64,000 nt of DNA, from the IMG/VR virus record IMGVR_UViG_3300036770_007945, positions 64,001 through 128,000 of that record; one strand, written 5' to 3'. Positions within the stretch are counted from its first letter, which is position 1; each line of letters begins with the position of its first letter. This DNA is from a virus. Made by a program: the position numbers and the translations under genes. Positions 56,246 through 64,000 of this stretch are shown in pieces. The notes below the pieces were generated by a model. It searched no databases, had not been told where the DNA came from, and was given only the letters and a program-made list of their open reading frames with translations.

Positions 56246-57862
56246 ATGTCAAATACAATTAATGAAGTTTTATTCGCAGAACAGGTGCGAGAAAAGATTA
56301 AGCAGGGAGCTAACGTAGTTGCAGACGCAGTAAAAGTAACCTTAGGGCCCAAAGGACGCAACGTAGTCTTAGAAAGAATTTATGGAGTCCCAAGAATTAC
56401 AAAAGACGGCGTAAGTGTAGCTCAGGCCATCGAAACCTTAGAAGATAAGTATAGAAATCTCGGAGCCCAACTCATAAAAGAGGTGGCTATAAAAACTAAC
56501 GAGGTTGCCGGAGACGGAACTACAACTTCGATAGTGATTGCTCAAGCTATTTTGAATTCAGGCCTGAAGATGATTACCGCAGGAGTAAACCCTGTAGATA
56601 TCAAGAAAGGATTAGATCTTGCTGTTGCAGATGCTGTAATCAAACTAAAAGACTTTGCAAAACCAGTTAAAGATATTGAGGTTATAAAGCAAGTAGCAAC
56701 TATTTCTGCAAACGGCGATTTAGAGGTAGGAGAAAAAATCGCTAAAGCTATAGAAGAAGTAGGAGCAACGGCGCCAATAACGGTGGAAGAGAATACTAAA
56801 CCAGAGTTAGAACTGAAGATTATTCAAGGTTTTCAATTCAACAAGGGTTATTTATTACCTCATTTCATAACAAATACTAATAAATTAACAGTAGATTTTG
56901 AGAACCCTTTACTATTTCTTTGTGATCGCAGAATACACTCTCTACAACTCTTAGTTCCTGCATTAGAGATAGCGATAAAACAACAAAGGCCTTTAGTAAT
57001 CATAGCAGAAGAGGTATTAGGAGAAGCTTTAAAAGGTTTATTGGTTAATAAAATGCAGAATGGTTTGATGGTATGTGTTGTGAAATGTCCAGGACAAGGT
57101 CATAGACGGTTAGAGTTATTAGAAGATCTGGCTACAGCGACAGGAGGCAAAGCCTTTACTAATTTGAGTTTAAAGGATTTATCCGCAATTTCTCTAGAGG
57201 ACTTTGGAACTTGTAGAAAGATTATAATTAGCAAAGAAGAAACTCTTATTATCGAAGGAGGAGCAAACCTCGAGACGCTAGCTCCCTATTGTCAACAATT
57301 AACAAGCCAGTTAGAGGAGTCGGTTTCCGAATATGAAAAAGACAGATTAAAAGAGCGATTAGCTAGGTTATTAAGTGGCGCTGCAACCTTAAAAGTTGGT
57401 GGAGTAACTGAAGCAGAAATAAAAGAAAAGAAAGATAGAGTTGAAGATGCCTTATATGCAACTAAATGTGCAATGCAAGAAGGGGTGGTTGCCGGAGGAG
57501 GAGTAGCCTTACTCAAAGTATCTCTCTACCTTGAAAATCTACTAAATACTTTGAAAAACAAAGATCAAAAAGTAGGGGTTGAGATTTTAAAAGAAGCTTT
57601 GCAGAAACCTTTAAAGCAGATTGTTGATAACGCAGGTAAGTATGGGCAGGGCGTTCTTGAGAAAATAATAACGGACAAGGAGTATACCTCAAGCATAAAC
57701 TATGGTTACGATGTCGCAGAGGACCAGTATGGAGATATGGCAGAGTTAGGGATCTTAGATCCTGTTAAAGTAACAAGGACTGCTTTAGAGACCGCTGTAT
57801 CGATTGCAGGTTTGTTGTTGACTACTGAAGCTGCCGTTATAAATAAAATAGAAAACAAATAA
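56246..57862 (+). CDS. groEL: GroEL-like chaperonin
   Basis: 538 residues from ATG 56246; a GTG at 56234 would add four residues. The family motifs are in place: DAVKVTLGPKGRNVVL, ITKDGVSVA with the ATP-coordinating Asp, AGDGTTT, and RVEDALYATK with the hydrolytic Asp, then GVVAGGGVAL. The C-terminal Gly-Gly-Met tail of bacterial GroEL is absent. The apical domain is diverged, as in other phage chaperonins. No GroES gene is visible, so it would work with host GroES or without a lid, as reported for some phage chaperonins. A likely client is the phage's own capsid or another large protein. Confidence 0.96.
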   Translation: MSNTINEVLFAEQVREKIKQGANVVADAVKVTLGPKGRNVVLERIYGVPRITKDGVSVAQAIETLEDKYRNLGAQLIKEVAIKTNEVAGDGTTTSIVIAQAILNSGLKMITAGVNPVDIKKGLDLAVADAVIKLKDFAKPVKDIEVIKQVATISANGDLEVGEKIAKAIEEVGATAPITVEENTKPELELKIIQGFQFNKGYLLPHFITNTNKLTVDFENPLLFLCDRRIHSLQLLVPALEIAIKQQRPLVIIAEEVLGEALKGLLVNKMQNGLMVCVVKCPGQGHRRLELLEDLATATGGKAFTNLSLKDLSAISLEDFGTCRKIIISKEETLIIEGGANLETLAPYCQQLTSQLEESVSEYEKDRLKERLARLLSGAATLKVGGVTEAEIKEKKDRVEDALYATKCAMQEGVVAGGGVALLKVSLYLENLLNTLKNKDQKVGVEILKEALQKPLKQIVDNAGKYGQGVLEKIITDKEYTSSINYGYDVAEDQYGDMAELGILDPVKVTRTALETAVSIAGLLLTTEAAVINKIENK

Positions 57863-57894
57863 ACAACTTTAATTAACTTTAACTAACTTTACCT

Positions 57895-58173
57895 ATGTTT
57901 TTAGAAAAACTTATTACTAATATTTACAGAAGTTTTCCTTTCGAGGAAGCTCAAAGATTTGAAAAATTCTTACGAAGTCTAAATCAAGAAAGCCTATTAC
58001 TTGCTTTCGGAAAAGAAACTCTAGAAGCCTCCTTAAAAGCCTCCGTAGACGATTTAGAAGATTTGTTAGAATTAGCTCGAGATATTAGAAATAATTTAGA
58101 AAGTAGTGTAGGAGATGTAGAATCTGGAATTGAGGATTTAATTAAGACTTTAAAACGAACAAGGCTTGATTAA
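57895..58173 (+). CDS. hypothetical helical protein after groEL, 92 aa
   Basis: I do not recognise this protein. It is almost entirely helical and acidic (VDDLEDLLELARDIRNNLE) with coiled-coil spacing. It lies 32 bp after groEL on the same strand. It is not GroES. It could be a cofactor or an unrelated small protein. Confidence 0.6.
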   Translation: MFLEKLITNIYRSFPFEEAQRFEKFLRSLNQESLLLAFGKETLEASLKASVDDLEDLLELARDIRNNLESSVGDVESGIEDLIKTLKRTRLD

Positions 58174-58230
58174 AAAATTTAATGTTATAATATATTAAAA
58201 ACCTATTAATAATCTTAATTCCTTATAAGT

Positions 58231-58611
58231 ATGAAAAAAAATAAATATACAATATCAGCGGCTGAAAGACACGCGTTAAACACTTTAAAGATTTTAGTAA
58301 CTAAAGATAAAAAATATGAAAGTTTAAACGAAAAGATAGCAAAGATACAAGGTAGAGATTTTCAAACTTACCTTCGACCTGCTGATGTCGAAATTCTTTC
58401 ATCTACTTTAGAGTTACTAGATTTAATTCTAGGACACTCAATCGCTACCTATTTCTTCTACGAATGTCAGAATAAGGACGGAGGATCCGTGACTATAAAT
58501 AATTTATCGTTCCGAATAAAGACGTTAGAGGATGTTGAGAGTTTTATTGTATGTGTCAAAGAGTTGAACGATAAAAGCCAAAGAAAGAGAAAAAATAAGA
58601 AAAGAAGTTAA
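58231..58611 (+). CDS. hypothetical protein, 126 aa
   Basis: I do not recognise this protein. It is basic at both ends with a helical middle (VEILSSTLELLDLILGH) and a Lys/Arg-rich C-terminal tail. No signal or metal site. It ends 2 bp before the next gene, so the two are translated in tandem. Confidence 0.6.
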   Translation: MKKNKYTISAAERHALNTLKILVTKDKKYESLNEKIAKIQGRDFQTYLRPADVEILSSTLELLDLILGHSIATYFFYECQNKDGGSVTINNLSFRIKTLEDVESFIVCVKELNDKSQRKRKNKKRS

Positions 58612-58613
58612 TT

Positions 58614-58928
58614 ATGAATATATTTAAAGATTTACTGAGTTACTATAGAATTAAGTATTATATAAAAAAGAATATAAGTTCTCAAAACCTCAGATACAGA
58701 GAATACTATCCTCTTCAAGAAGGAGATCAGCACTTCATTGTTAAAAGCTACATTGTTGGAGACTTCGAAGTAGAGCGCAGAGTAAACACACCTTTATCTA
58801 TGTGGAATTATATAGATACCTATACTTGTTATTGTAAGAATACTAAAGTTAAAATAAAGCAGAAATATCTCAGAAAATTGTTTAATTATTTACTTGAAAA
58901 ATTTAAAACACAGAATTATGCAAAGTAA
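58614..58928 (+). CDS. hypothetical protein, 104 aa
   Basis: I do not recognise this protein. It is very Tyr- and Lys-rich (YYRIKYYIKKN; YLRKLFNYLLEKF), with a predicted beta-rich middle. Its last 11 bp overlap the start of the DNA ligase gene at 58918. Confidence 0.58.
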   Translation: MNIFKDLLSYYRIKYYIKKNISSQNLRYREYYPLQEGDQHFIVKSYIVGDFEVERRVNTPLSMWNYIDTYTCYCKNTKVKIKQKYLRKLFNYLLEKFKTQNYAK

Positions 58929-60288
58929 CAACACATCTCTTTTAAGATCTATAAAACTTATTCAGAGTTTAGAACAAACTTCCTCAAGAAATCAAAAGAT
59001 TGCTTTATTAAAACAGGAAGCCGCGTATCCAGATACTGTTTTCTTTCACGGAGCAGGATTAGCTTTAAACTCTCTTATAACTTTCGGTATAAAGCAGATC
59101 CCTACGGTCTCTGAGGAAGAGTCTATAGAGTTATCAAAGGACTCTTGGCAAGACTTTTTACACCTAACAGACAACTTGCGCACGCGACAGTTAACAGGAA
59201 GCGCCGCGAAAACAGCGGTAGAGAGTTTGATTAAAGTTACGCCTATAGCTGTTTGGAATTACTGGTATAGAAGAATTTTAATGAAAGATTTAGCCTGCGG
59301 TGTTGATGTTTCTACTATAAATAAAGCATTAGTTGAGATAAAACCAGAAAGCTTAATTCCAGTTTTTGAATGTCAGTTAGCACAAGATGGTGCAAAACAT
59401 GAAGCTAAGATGAAAGGAAAGAAGTATGTAGAAACGAAATTAGACGGTGTAAGAGTTTTGACTATACTATATCCCGATGGTCAAGTAATACAGTATAGTC
59501 GCAATGGAAAAGAGTTATTAAATTTTACGAATATTATAAATCAATTTAAAGACTTATTGAAGTATGACGACTTCTTAAAAGATATAGGAAACGAACCTAT
59601 AGTATTAGATGGGGAGATCACTTCAGGATCTTTTCGGGATTTAATGAAACAGGTTCATAGAAAGGAACAAGTAGAGACTAGTGATGCTATTTTACATCTA
59701 TTCGACATTTTTCCTTTAAAACAGTTTTTGAAAGGTGTTTGTGCAAACACTCAGGAGGTTCGAAGCAATACTATTTACTACTTACATAAGAAATACAAAG
59801 ACTGTTTACCGAACGTTTTGGTAGTAGGGCACGAATTAGTAGACTTAGATACCGTTGACGGAAAAAGACGTTTTTCAGAGTTAAACAGGCTTGCTCTCGC
59901 AGGAGGTTATGAAGGATTGATGTTAAAAGATCCTGCAGCTCTTTACGAGTGTAAAAGAAGTGTTAACTGGCTTAAAATAAAACCTTATATAGAAGTATCT
60001 CTTAAAGTTGTGGGTTTCGAAGAAGGAACTGGAAAGAATAAGCAAAAGTTAGGTGCATTACTTTGTCAGGGTTATGACGAGGATAGAGAAATTATAGTCA
60101 GTGTAGGAGGCGGTTTCACTGATGAGCAACGAGAGCTATTTTGGAAACAAAAAGAAAGTTTATTAGAACAAATCGTTGAGATTCGCGCAGACACAGTAAC
60201 ACAGAATCAACAAGAGCTTAATAGTTATTCATTAAGGTTTCCGAGGTTTCTACATTTCAGAGGATTCAAACCTGGAGAGAAATTATAA
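58918..60288 (+). CDS. ATP-dependent DNA ligase
   Basis: 456 residues from ATG 58918 (a TTG at 58894 is less likely). The adenylation motif is VETKLDGVR with the nucleotidyl Lys at residue 174, close to K159 of T4 ligase. Later motifs include VLDGEITSGSFRDL (motif III/IIIa region), GYEGLMLKDP (motif IV) and NWLKIKPY (motif V). The N-terminal 150 residues match the DNA-binding region of T4-type ligases. It seals nicks in replication and repair and may act with the Pnkp-like enzyme. It overlaps the previous small gene by 11 bp and converges with the membrane-protein gene ending at 60292. Confidence 0.95.
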   Translation: MQSNNTSLLRSIKLIQSLEQTSSRNQKIALLKQEAAYPDTVFFHGAGLALNSLITFGIKQIPTVSEEESIELSKDSWQDFLHLTDNLRTRQLTGSAAKTAVESLIKVTPIAVWNYWYRRILMKDLACGVDVSTINKALVEIKPESLIPVFECQLAQDGAKHEAKMKGKKYVETKLDGVRVLTILYPDGQVIQYSRNGKELLNFTNIINQFKDLLKYDDFLKDIGNEPIVLDGEITSGSFRDLMKQVHRKEQVETSDAILHLFDIFPLKQFLKGVCANTQEVRSNTIYYLHKKYKDCLPNVLVVGHELVDLDTVDGKRRFSELNRLALAGGYEGLMLKDPAALYECKRSVNWLKIKPYIEVSLKVVGFEEGTGKNKQKLGALLCQGYDEDREIIVSVGGGFTDEQRELFWKQKESLLEQIVEIRADTVTQNQQELNSYSLRFPRFLHFRGFKPGEKL

Positions 60289-60291
60289 GGA

Positions 60292-60903
60292 TTAGCCTAT
60301 AGCTAACAAATAGTAATAAGAGCCCCACAGGACTGCACCAAAAAATATTTCGCCCCATTGCCAGCCAGATTGACGATTTCCGAAATGTTCACAGATAATA
60401 GCAGGAATTAAATAACAAGAGCCCATTGTAAGACCTACAAGGCCCATAAGGAACCAAAATTTTGTATAGAATATAAAGGGAACTGCTAAAACAGCGGTTA
60501 ACATTAATCCTCTTAAAGATAAAGCGGCCCAACCATTAAAGACTGGAAACTTCTCTCCTCTAAACCACTTATCTAAGATTAAAATGTCTCGACGGTCTTT
60601 GTATATTTTACGGTCAAGAATAGCGCCAATATAACCGCCCCATCCAGGAGCGAAGGCTAAACGAAGGACTAAAGCGTGTATAGGAATAAGATAGGGGTTT
60701 GTAAGAAGTCCGAAAACAATACCAAAGACAGCAGCGTTAAGCATTTTAACACCTACCATTTCTCCTTCCTTCATGAGTTTAAATCTTTCAAGAAGCTTGA
60801 TACGTTCTGGATAAGGGTAGATGAAATCGGCTAACCATCCTCCACGAATACGATTCATGACAGCACCCAAAAGAGTAATAAGTATTAATAATGTAAAAGA
60901 CAT
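60292..60903 (-). CDS. polytopic membrane protein, 203 aa
   Basis: Several hydrophobic segments are visible: residues 3-16, 51-67, 70-95, 129-148 and 150-170, with a final hydrophobic stretch near 185-200. Charged loops include RIRGGW and RKIYKDRRD. I do not recognise the family with certainty; such Gly-rich multi-helix proteins recur in large phages with unknown role. It is a single minus-strand gene facing the ligase gene, with only 3 bp between the stops. Confidence 0.68.
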   Translation of the reverse strand: MSFTLLILITLLGAVMNRIRGGWLADFIYPYPERIKLLERFKLMKEGEMVGVKMLNAAVFGIVFGLLTNPYLIPIHALVLRLAFAPGWGGYIGAILDRKIYKDRRDILILDKWFRGEKFPVFNGWAALSLRGLMLTAVLAVPFIFYTKFWFLMGLVGLTMGSCYLIPAIICEHFGNRQSGWQWGEIFFGAVLWGSYYYLLAIG

Positions 60904-61037
60904 AGATATTAAAAAAAAAAGATTTTAGATGTTTATTGTGGTGGTTTAAAAAAATTAAGAATACGCTAAATTGAGGTAGATTTTAAAAGTATTCAAAGTT
61001 ACACTACTATTTTCTTTAATAATAAAACTAAAAAATT

Positions 61038-61745
61038 ATGACAACTACCCAAGAACGTCTAATAGTTAAAGCTGTAGTAGGTTCCCAATTATATGGAACT
61101 GCGAGTGAATCTTCAGATTTAGATTATAGAGGGGTTTACCTGCCAACACTTAAGGATTGTATTACAAATAGCATTGAAGGGAGTATTGTGTGTAATACTA
61201 AAGTTACAGCGGGCGAGCGAAACAGCAAAGGCGATGTGGATTACACTATTTTTTCTTTACAGCATTTCTTAAAAAACCTCGAAAGAGATACCTTAGGTAT
61301 TGAAATGTTACATGCAAGTGACATACATTTAAAAATTTCAAGTCCTCTCTGGGAAGAGTTAAGACGTAACAGACATAGATTTTATACCAGAGACTTTAAA
61401 TGTTTCTTTGGTTTTATCCTAAAGAGAAGAGCATTACTAATAAAAGAGTTGGAAACTGATAATATTCTACATCCAAAAGGTATTAGTCATGCTTTTAGAA
61501 TGGGTATGCAATTAAAACAAATTTATAAGTCAGGAGATCTCTCCTTCCCTTTTAATAAAGAGGAAAGTTTATTCCTAAAGGAGTTGAAAGTAGCTTCAAA
61601 TATAACAAGAGATACTTTAGATTTACTAAATAGCTTAATCTCAGAGTTAGAGGTGTATAGAGATAAGAGTTCCTACCCCGAAAGAGTTTCTCCTGAGTGG
61701 ATCGATAGCTTTATTTACCAGAGTTATTCGAAGTATCTTTTATAG
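61038..61745 (+). CDS. predicted nucleotidyltransferase (DNA polymerase beta superfamily, COG3541-type)
   Basis: 235 residues. The N-terminus has the signature VVGSQLYGTASESSDLDYRGVY, given here in parts: GSQLYGT (GS motif) and SDLDYRG with two metal-binding Asp. DVDYTIFSL later supplies a third Asp. This group is common in T4-like phages; its substrate, perhaps tRNA or a nucleotide, is not established. The C-terminal helical half is typical. It overlaps the convergent o-spanin gene by 35 bp. It might act with the Pnkp-like enzyme and ligase in RNA repair, but this is speculative. Confidence 0.83.
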   Translation: MTTTQERLIVKAVVGSQLYGTASESSDLDYRGVYLPTLKDCITNSIEGSIVCNTKVTAGERNSKGDVDYTIFSLQHFLKNLERDTLGIEMLHASDIHLKISSPLWEELRRNRHRFYTRDFKCFFGFILKRRALLIKELETDNILHPKGISHAFRMGMQLKQIYKSGDLSFPFNKEESLFLKELKVASNITRDTLDLLNSLISELEVYRDKSSYPERVSPEWIDSFIYQSYSKYLL

Positions 61746-62067
61746 TGTCTGTGGTTATACCAACAGAGGTTTCTTCAGAGAGAGCTTTAGGATTTTCTTG
61801 AATATTGCTAGAAGAACAAACACTATCCCAAATATCGTTATGATCTACAAGCTGACGAATAAAAGTTTTAGAAATATTAGAAGAGCGTAAAGATTTCTTA
61901 TCTTCGTTACTTGTTATGAATTTTGTAGACAATAAGCATAAATCTCTCCCACAATTTTGTATTACCGGTTTAGAAGCTTTACAACTTGTCAATAAGAGCG
62001 TCACGCTCAAGGCTAGAGTTTTTACGAATGATACTTTTTGTTGTTTGAAGGTGCTGAATGTTTTCAT
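61711..62067 (-). CDS. o-spanin-like outer-membrane lipoprotein (Rz1-type)
   Basis: About 118 residues from ATG 62067; upstream in-frame starts add a Lys-rich leader that does not fit. Residues 13-29 form a lipoprotein signal ending LLLTSC, with Cys29 as the lipidation site. The mature part is Ser/Asn/Thr-rich. Its 5' end lies inside the i-spanin gene in another frame (61979-62067 shared), the classic nested Rz/Rz1 layout. Together they would bridge the envelope and fuse the membranes at lysis. The mature part is longer than lambda Rz1, which is normal outside lambda relatives. Confidence 0.78.
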   Translation of the reverse strand: MKTFSTFKQQKVSFVKTLALSVTLLLTSCKASKPVIQNCGRDLCLLSTKFITSNEDKKSLRSSNISKTFIRQLVDHNDIWDSVCSSSNIQENPKALSEETSVGITTDTIKDTSNNSGK

Positions 62068-62251
62068 TTTGAATAATAATTTGGTTTTCTGATTTTTCTT
62101 TTTCACAGGCTTCACGAACAGAAGCTTCTCCTTTGATTCTACCGATATAGAAAGCAACGCCTACAGAAGCGAATAAGGAGGATGCAAGAAACAGATATAT
62201 ATAAACTTTAGGAGGTATTTTAGAAGTTATAGATACTAAGAAGCTAGACAT
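61979..62251 (-). CDS. i-spanin-like inner-membrane protein (Rz-type)
   Basis: 90 residues. One membrane helix at residues 17-37 (YIYLFLASSLFASVGVAFYI) is followed by a charged coiled-coil periplasmic part (ENQIIIQNENIQHLQ). The type II membrane topology and the overlap with a lipoprotein gene define an i-spanin. It lies 41 bp after the holin-like gene on the same strand. Confidence 0.78.
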   Translation of the reverse strand: MSSFLVSITSKIPPKVYIYLFLASSLFASVGVAFYIGRIKGEASVREACEKEKSENQIIIQNENIQHLQTTKSIIRKNSSLERDALIDKL

Positions 62252-62292
62252 ATCGAGTTAAAATTATTAAAAGATTATCAACATATTTTAAG

Positions 62293-62574
62293 TTACTTTG
62301 TTGAAGTATCCAAAGGCTTTTCTACATTTTTAAGAGGAGTGTTCCTAGTAACCCTCTCAATAGTAGACATACCGAGTAAACTACCTCCAAAGGCCACCAT
62401 TACCCACAAAATTTCAAGTAAACTATCAAAATCTCTATTGACTATTGCAAAAACACCACCAACCCAGCAGAGTAAATCAAAACTAAGACCAATTTTAACT
62501 CCTATAAGGCGTTTGCTTGATTTTTCGTTATCAATACCAGTCAAGTATTCAGCTACCCAAGTAGAAAGGAACAT
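62293..62574 (-). CDS. holin-like membrane protein, 93 aa
   Basis: Two hydrophobic segments (about residues 26-46, IGLSFDLLCWVGGVFAIV, and 53-72, LLEILWVMVAFGGSLLGM) are joined by a short charged loop with an Asn-Arg-Asp turn, and both termini are soluble. The topology and the place next to the spanins suggest the holin that times lysis. The endolysin is elsewhere (28998). It is separated from the next minus-strand gene by one base. Confidence 0.65.
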   Translation of the reverse strand: MFLSTWVAEYLTGIDNEKSSKRLIGVKIGLSFDLLCWVGGVFAIVNRDFDSLLEILWVMVAFGGSLLGMSTIERVTRNTPLKNVEKPLDTSTK

Positions 62575-62575
62575 A

Positions 62576-63010
62576 TTAAAAATCCTTAGAATTATGTTGT
62601 GAATCTTGTTGTGGAAGTTTTCCCAACGTATTCAAAATCTCTTGTAGAACACTGTCTTCTTTAGCGTGATAAGCTTTCGTATTTTTATTTGTTTCTGCCT
62701 GCTCTCTAACAACAGTATCTAAACGTAAGTTAATCTCTTTAGCGTGAGTTTCGAGTCTTTTTTCGAGACTATGCTCTAAATCCGCTTTATGAACGCGTAA
62801 TTGCTCTTCAACTCTTTCTGTTAATCTTTTGTGAACATCAGTGAGAAACCTGTCGATTTCGCGCAAGGCAAACCATTTAAGGAATCTAACTACTCCATAA
62901 AGGATACCTACTAAACCAGCCCAAAGACCTAAAGTCAAATCATGCCACGTGATGGCAGCGCGAACTTTAGATGAATCAATAAGCGGTTGCAATTTATCGA
63001 TGGAATCCAT
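62576..63010 (-). CDS. membrane-anchored coiled-coil protein in the lysis cluster, 144 aa
   Basis: One membrane helix at residues 27-45 (LGLWAGLVGILYGVVRFL), then a long charged coiled coil with heptads (HKRLTERVEEQLRVHKADLE). It heads the minus-strand lysis cluster and lies one base before the holin-like gene. It may be an antiholin, a second spanin-like protein or an accessory lysis factor; nothing in it decides between these. Confidence 0.62.
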   Translation of the reverse strand: MDSIDKLQPLIDSSKVRAAITWHDLTLGLWAGLVGILYGVVRFLKWFALREIDRFLTDVHKRLTERVEEQLRVHKADLEHSLEKRLETHAKEINLRLDTVVREQAETNKNTKAYHAKEDSVLQEILNTLGKLPQQDSQHNSKDF

Positions 63011-63043
63011 AGGATAATGTTTTGTTAAAAACCTTGTAATTTA

Positions 63044-63113
63044 AAATAATTGAAATAAAATTAGTAAAGAGTAAAGAGTTTCAAACTTTGCTTTGACTTT
63101 ATTTCAATTATTT
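63044..63113. promoter_or_regulatory. inverted repeat in the divergent promoter region
   Basis: AAATAATTGAAATAAA and TTTATTTCAATTATTT form a 16-bp inverted repeat enclosing 38 bp, which itself contains AGTTTCAAACT. It lies between the start codons of two divergent genes. TTTATTTCAATT is also part of the 22-bp repeat unit in the hub at 45715-45850. An operator or regulatory site for both genes is possible. Confidence 0.5.
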
Positions 63114-63144
63114 CAATTTCATTTAAACTTTAACCTTTAATATT

Positions 63145-63639
63145 ATGTTTATAAATCCAAAAGAAATCCTTGACAAAGGTATATTAGAATTACCTTCTAG
63201 CATAGACGTAGAGAAAGTATTACAGCCAAACGGTATAGATCTAAGTATTTCCGAAATTTTTAAAATTGTTAAAAGTTCTTTGATTTTAGGAGATGAGATT
63301 GGAACTAAACATAGCACTTTAGAAAAACTAAAAGGGGTAGGAATGAGAGAACAGCATTTTGAATTAGAGGCAGGAACCGCCTATAAAGTAGAAACAGATT
63401 ACTACTTGACTCTACCTCATGATGTAGCCGCTTACGTTTTCACCCGTTCTACGCTAAACCGAAACGGAATTTTGGTTGGTAGTGGACTCTGGGATTCTGG
63501 TTATTCCGGCGGTGTAGGAACTACGATTTACCCATTTCAAAACTTACTTTTAGACCTTCCTTGTAGAGTAGCACAAATAGTGTTTATCAAAGCAGAAAGC
63601 TCTCATCTTTATAAAGGCACGTATAACAAACCTTATTAA
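63145..63639 (+). CDS. dcd: dCTP deaminase / dUTPase-family enzyme
   Basis: 164 residues. The family motifs are QPNGIDLSI near residue 28, TRSTLNRNGI near residue 95 (substrate-binding Arg and Ser), and GLWDSGYSGGVGTTIYP near residue 115. The Asn in QPNGIDL and the spacing favour dCTP deaminase over dUTPase, though bifunctional or dUTPase activity is possible. It produces dUTP from dCTP, or removes dUTP, shaping dTTP pools. It fits with NrdA/NrdB. It diverges from the lysis cluster across a 134-bp region with an inverted repeat. Confidence 0.87.
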   Translation: MFINPKEILDKGILELPSSIDVEKVLQPNGIDLSISEIFKIVKSSLILGDEIGTKHSTLEKLKGVGMREQHFELEAGTAYKVETDYYLTLPHDVAAYVFTRSTLNRNGILVGSGLWDSGYSGGVGTTIYPFQNLLLDLPCRVAQIVFIKAESSHLYKGTYNKPY

Positions 63640-63645
63640 ATTAAT

Positions 63646-64000
63646 ATGCAAATACTAAATACAGTAGTGATTGATTCTACTCAAGAATTGTCTAGGTTTT
63701 GCACAGATCTGGGATTTAATTCCTGGGGGCTGAGACTGCCGCAAGTAGAGTATGATATTGAAGAAGGTGAGAGGTTACTAGTCATTTTATCTCACGCAAT
63801 GGAAGAGGACGTAGTTAGTAGAAGTCTGGGTAAGTCCCCTCAAGGTTTACTTGTAAAGAATCTAATTGAGCAACTTGCAAGAGACTTAAAAGAAGGTAGA
63901 AGAAAAGATTTCCCTTTGCCAAAACATGTTTCTTTAATTAACTACCGAGATAGAAGCGGTGAGAGGTTAGTAGGAAAAGCCGCTGATTTTGAGACCGATT
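63646..64000 (+). CDS. hypothetical protein, partial at right edge
   Basis: The first 118 residues are visible and the frame runs off the window. It starts with MQILNTVVIDSTQELSRF and continues with GERLLVILSHAMEEDVVSR, then KHVSLINYRDRSGER. It reads like the N-terminal part of a larger soluble enzyme, but I cannot assign it; a replication protein is one possibility given the neighbours. It starts 6 bp after the dCTP deaminase gene, so they form one unit. Confidence 0.6.
   Translation, partial: MQILNTVVIDSTQELSRFCTDLGFNSWGLRLPQVEYDIEEGERLLVILSHAMEEDVVSRSLGKSPQGLLVKNLIEQLARDLKEGRRKDFPLPKHVSLINYRDRSGERLVGKAADFETD

Noticed and set aside
55800-58173. A GroES gene beside groEL
   Set aside because: Neither the 142-residue gene before nor the 92-residue gene after groEL shows the GroES mobile loop or beta-barrel pattern.

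Overview
This window is part of the genome of a large, AT-rich, virulent-type tailed double-stranded DNA phage. It carries a head-building cassette (terminase, portal, prohead protease, scaffold, capsid), a phage-type replication and nucleotide set (DnaB-like helicase, Pif1-like helicase, Rad50/gp46-like ATPase, class Ia ribonucleotide reductase, DNA ligase, dCTP deaminase/dUTPase-family enzyme), its own GroEL and several lysis genes. No integrase or repressor was recognised. Almost no gene has a Shine-Dalgarno sequence; starts are preceded by A/T-rich tracts, as is usual for Bacteroidota and their phages. A Bacteroidota (for example Flavobacteriia) host is therefore likely, but this is an inference. 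DNA polymerase, primase, tail sheath/tube and tRNA genes were not seen and may lie outside the window.

Layout: 1-9.5 kb holds a Pnkp-like end-healing enzyme cut by the edge, a receptor/tail-fibre-like protein, nrdA, a baseplate-like pair and a virion transglycosylase. 9.4-12.3 kb holds a CheY-like protein, a Pif1-like helicase and the front half of a second helicase. 12.3-25.5 kb, on the minus strand, is the head module. 25.6-35.6 kb holds replication and recombination genes, a lysozyme and unknowns. 36-38 kb holds proteins that share an N-terminal tag. 38.3-45.6 kb is a minus-strand 7-deazaguanine DNA-modification operon (folE, queF, formyltransferase, kinase, dpdA, queC) with a phosphoribosyltransferase and a nuclease-like gene, headed by the back half of the split helicase. 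45.56-46.55 kb is a one-kilobase gene-free hub with six 22-bp tandem repeats, an apparently structured RNA, a long hairpin and a terminator. To its right genes run mostly on the plus strand: nrdB, an ImmA/IrrE-type protease, a string of small membrane proteins, an exported nuclease, a second receiver protein, groEL, ligase and a nucleotidyltransferase. The window closes with a lysis cluster (spanins, holin-like) on the minus strand and a dCTP-deaminase-family gene.

How the genes work together: FolE, QueC, QueF and DpdA would make preQ1 and exchange it for guanine in phage DNA. A formyltransferase with an intact Asn-His-Asp triad sits between queF and dpdA and is a good candidate for DpdN, predicted to make formylated preQ1 in DNA. 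QueD and QueE are not visible and must come from the host or from elsewhere in the genome. The reductase, the kinase-like protein, the phosphoribosyltransferase and the deaminase would feed nucleotide pools.

The most striking feature is a UvsW/XPB-like helicase broken into two genes about 33 kb apart on opposite strands. The first (11245-12336, plus) ends in an N-terminal intein half directly after the helicase SAT motif; the second (44632-45561, minus) begins with the matching C-terminal intein half and continues with helicase motifs IV-VI. Protein trans-splicing would be needed to make the whole enzyme. Second is a short N-terminal motif shared by six otherwise different proteins, which may be a targeting tag.
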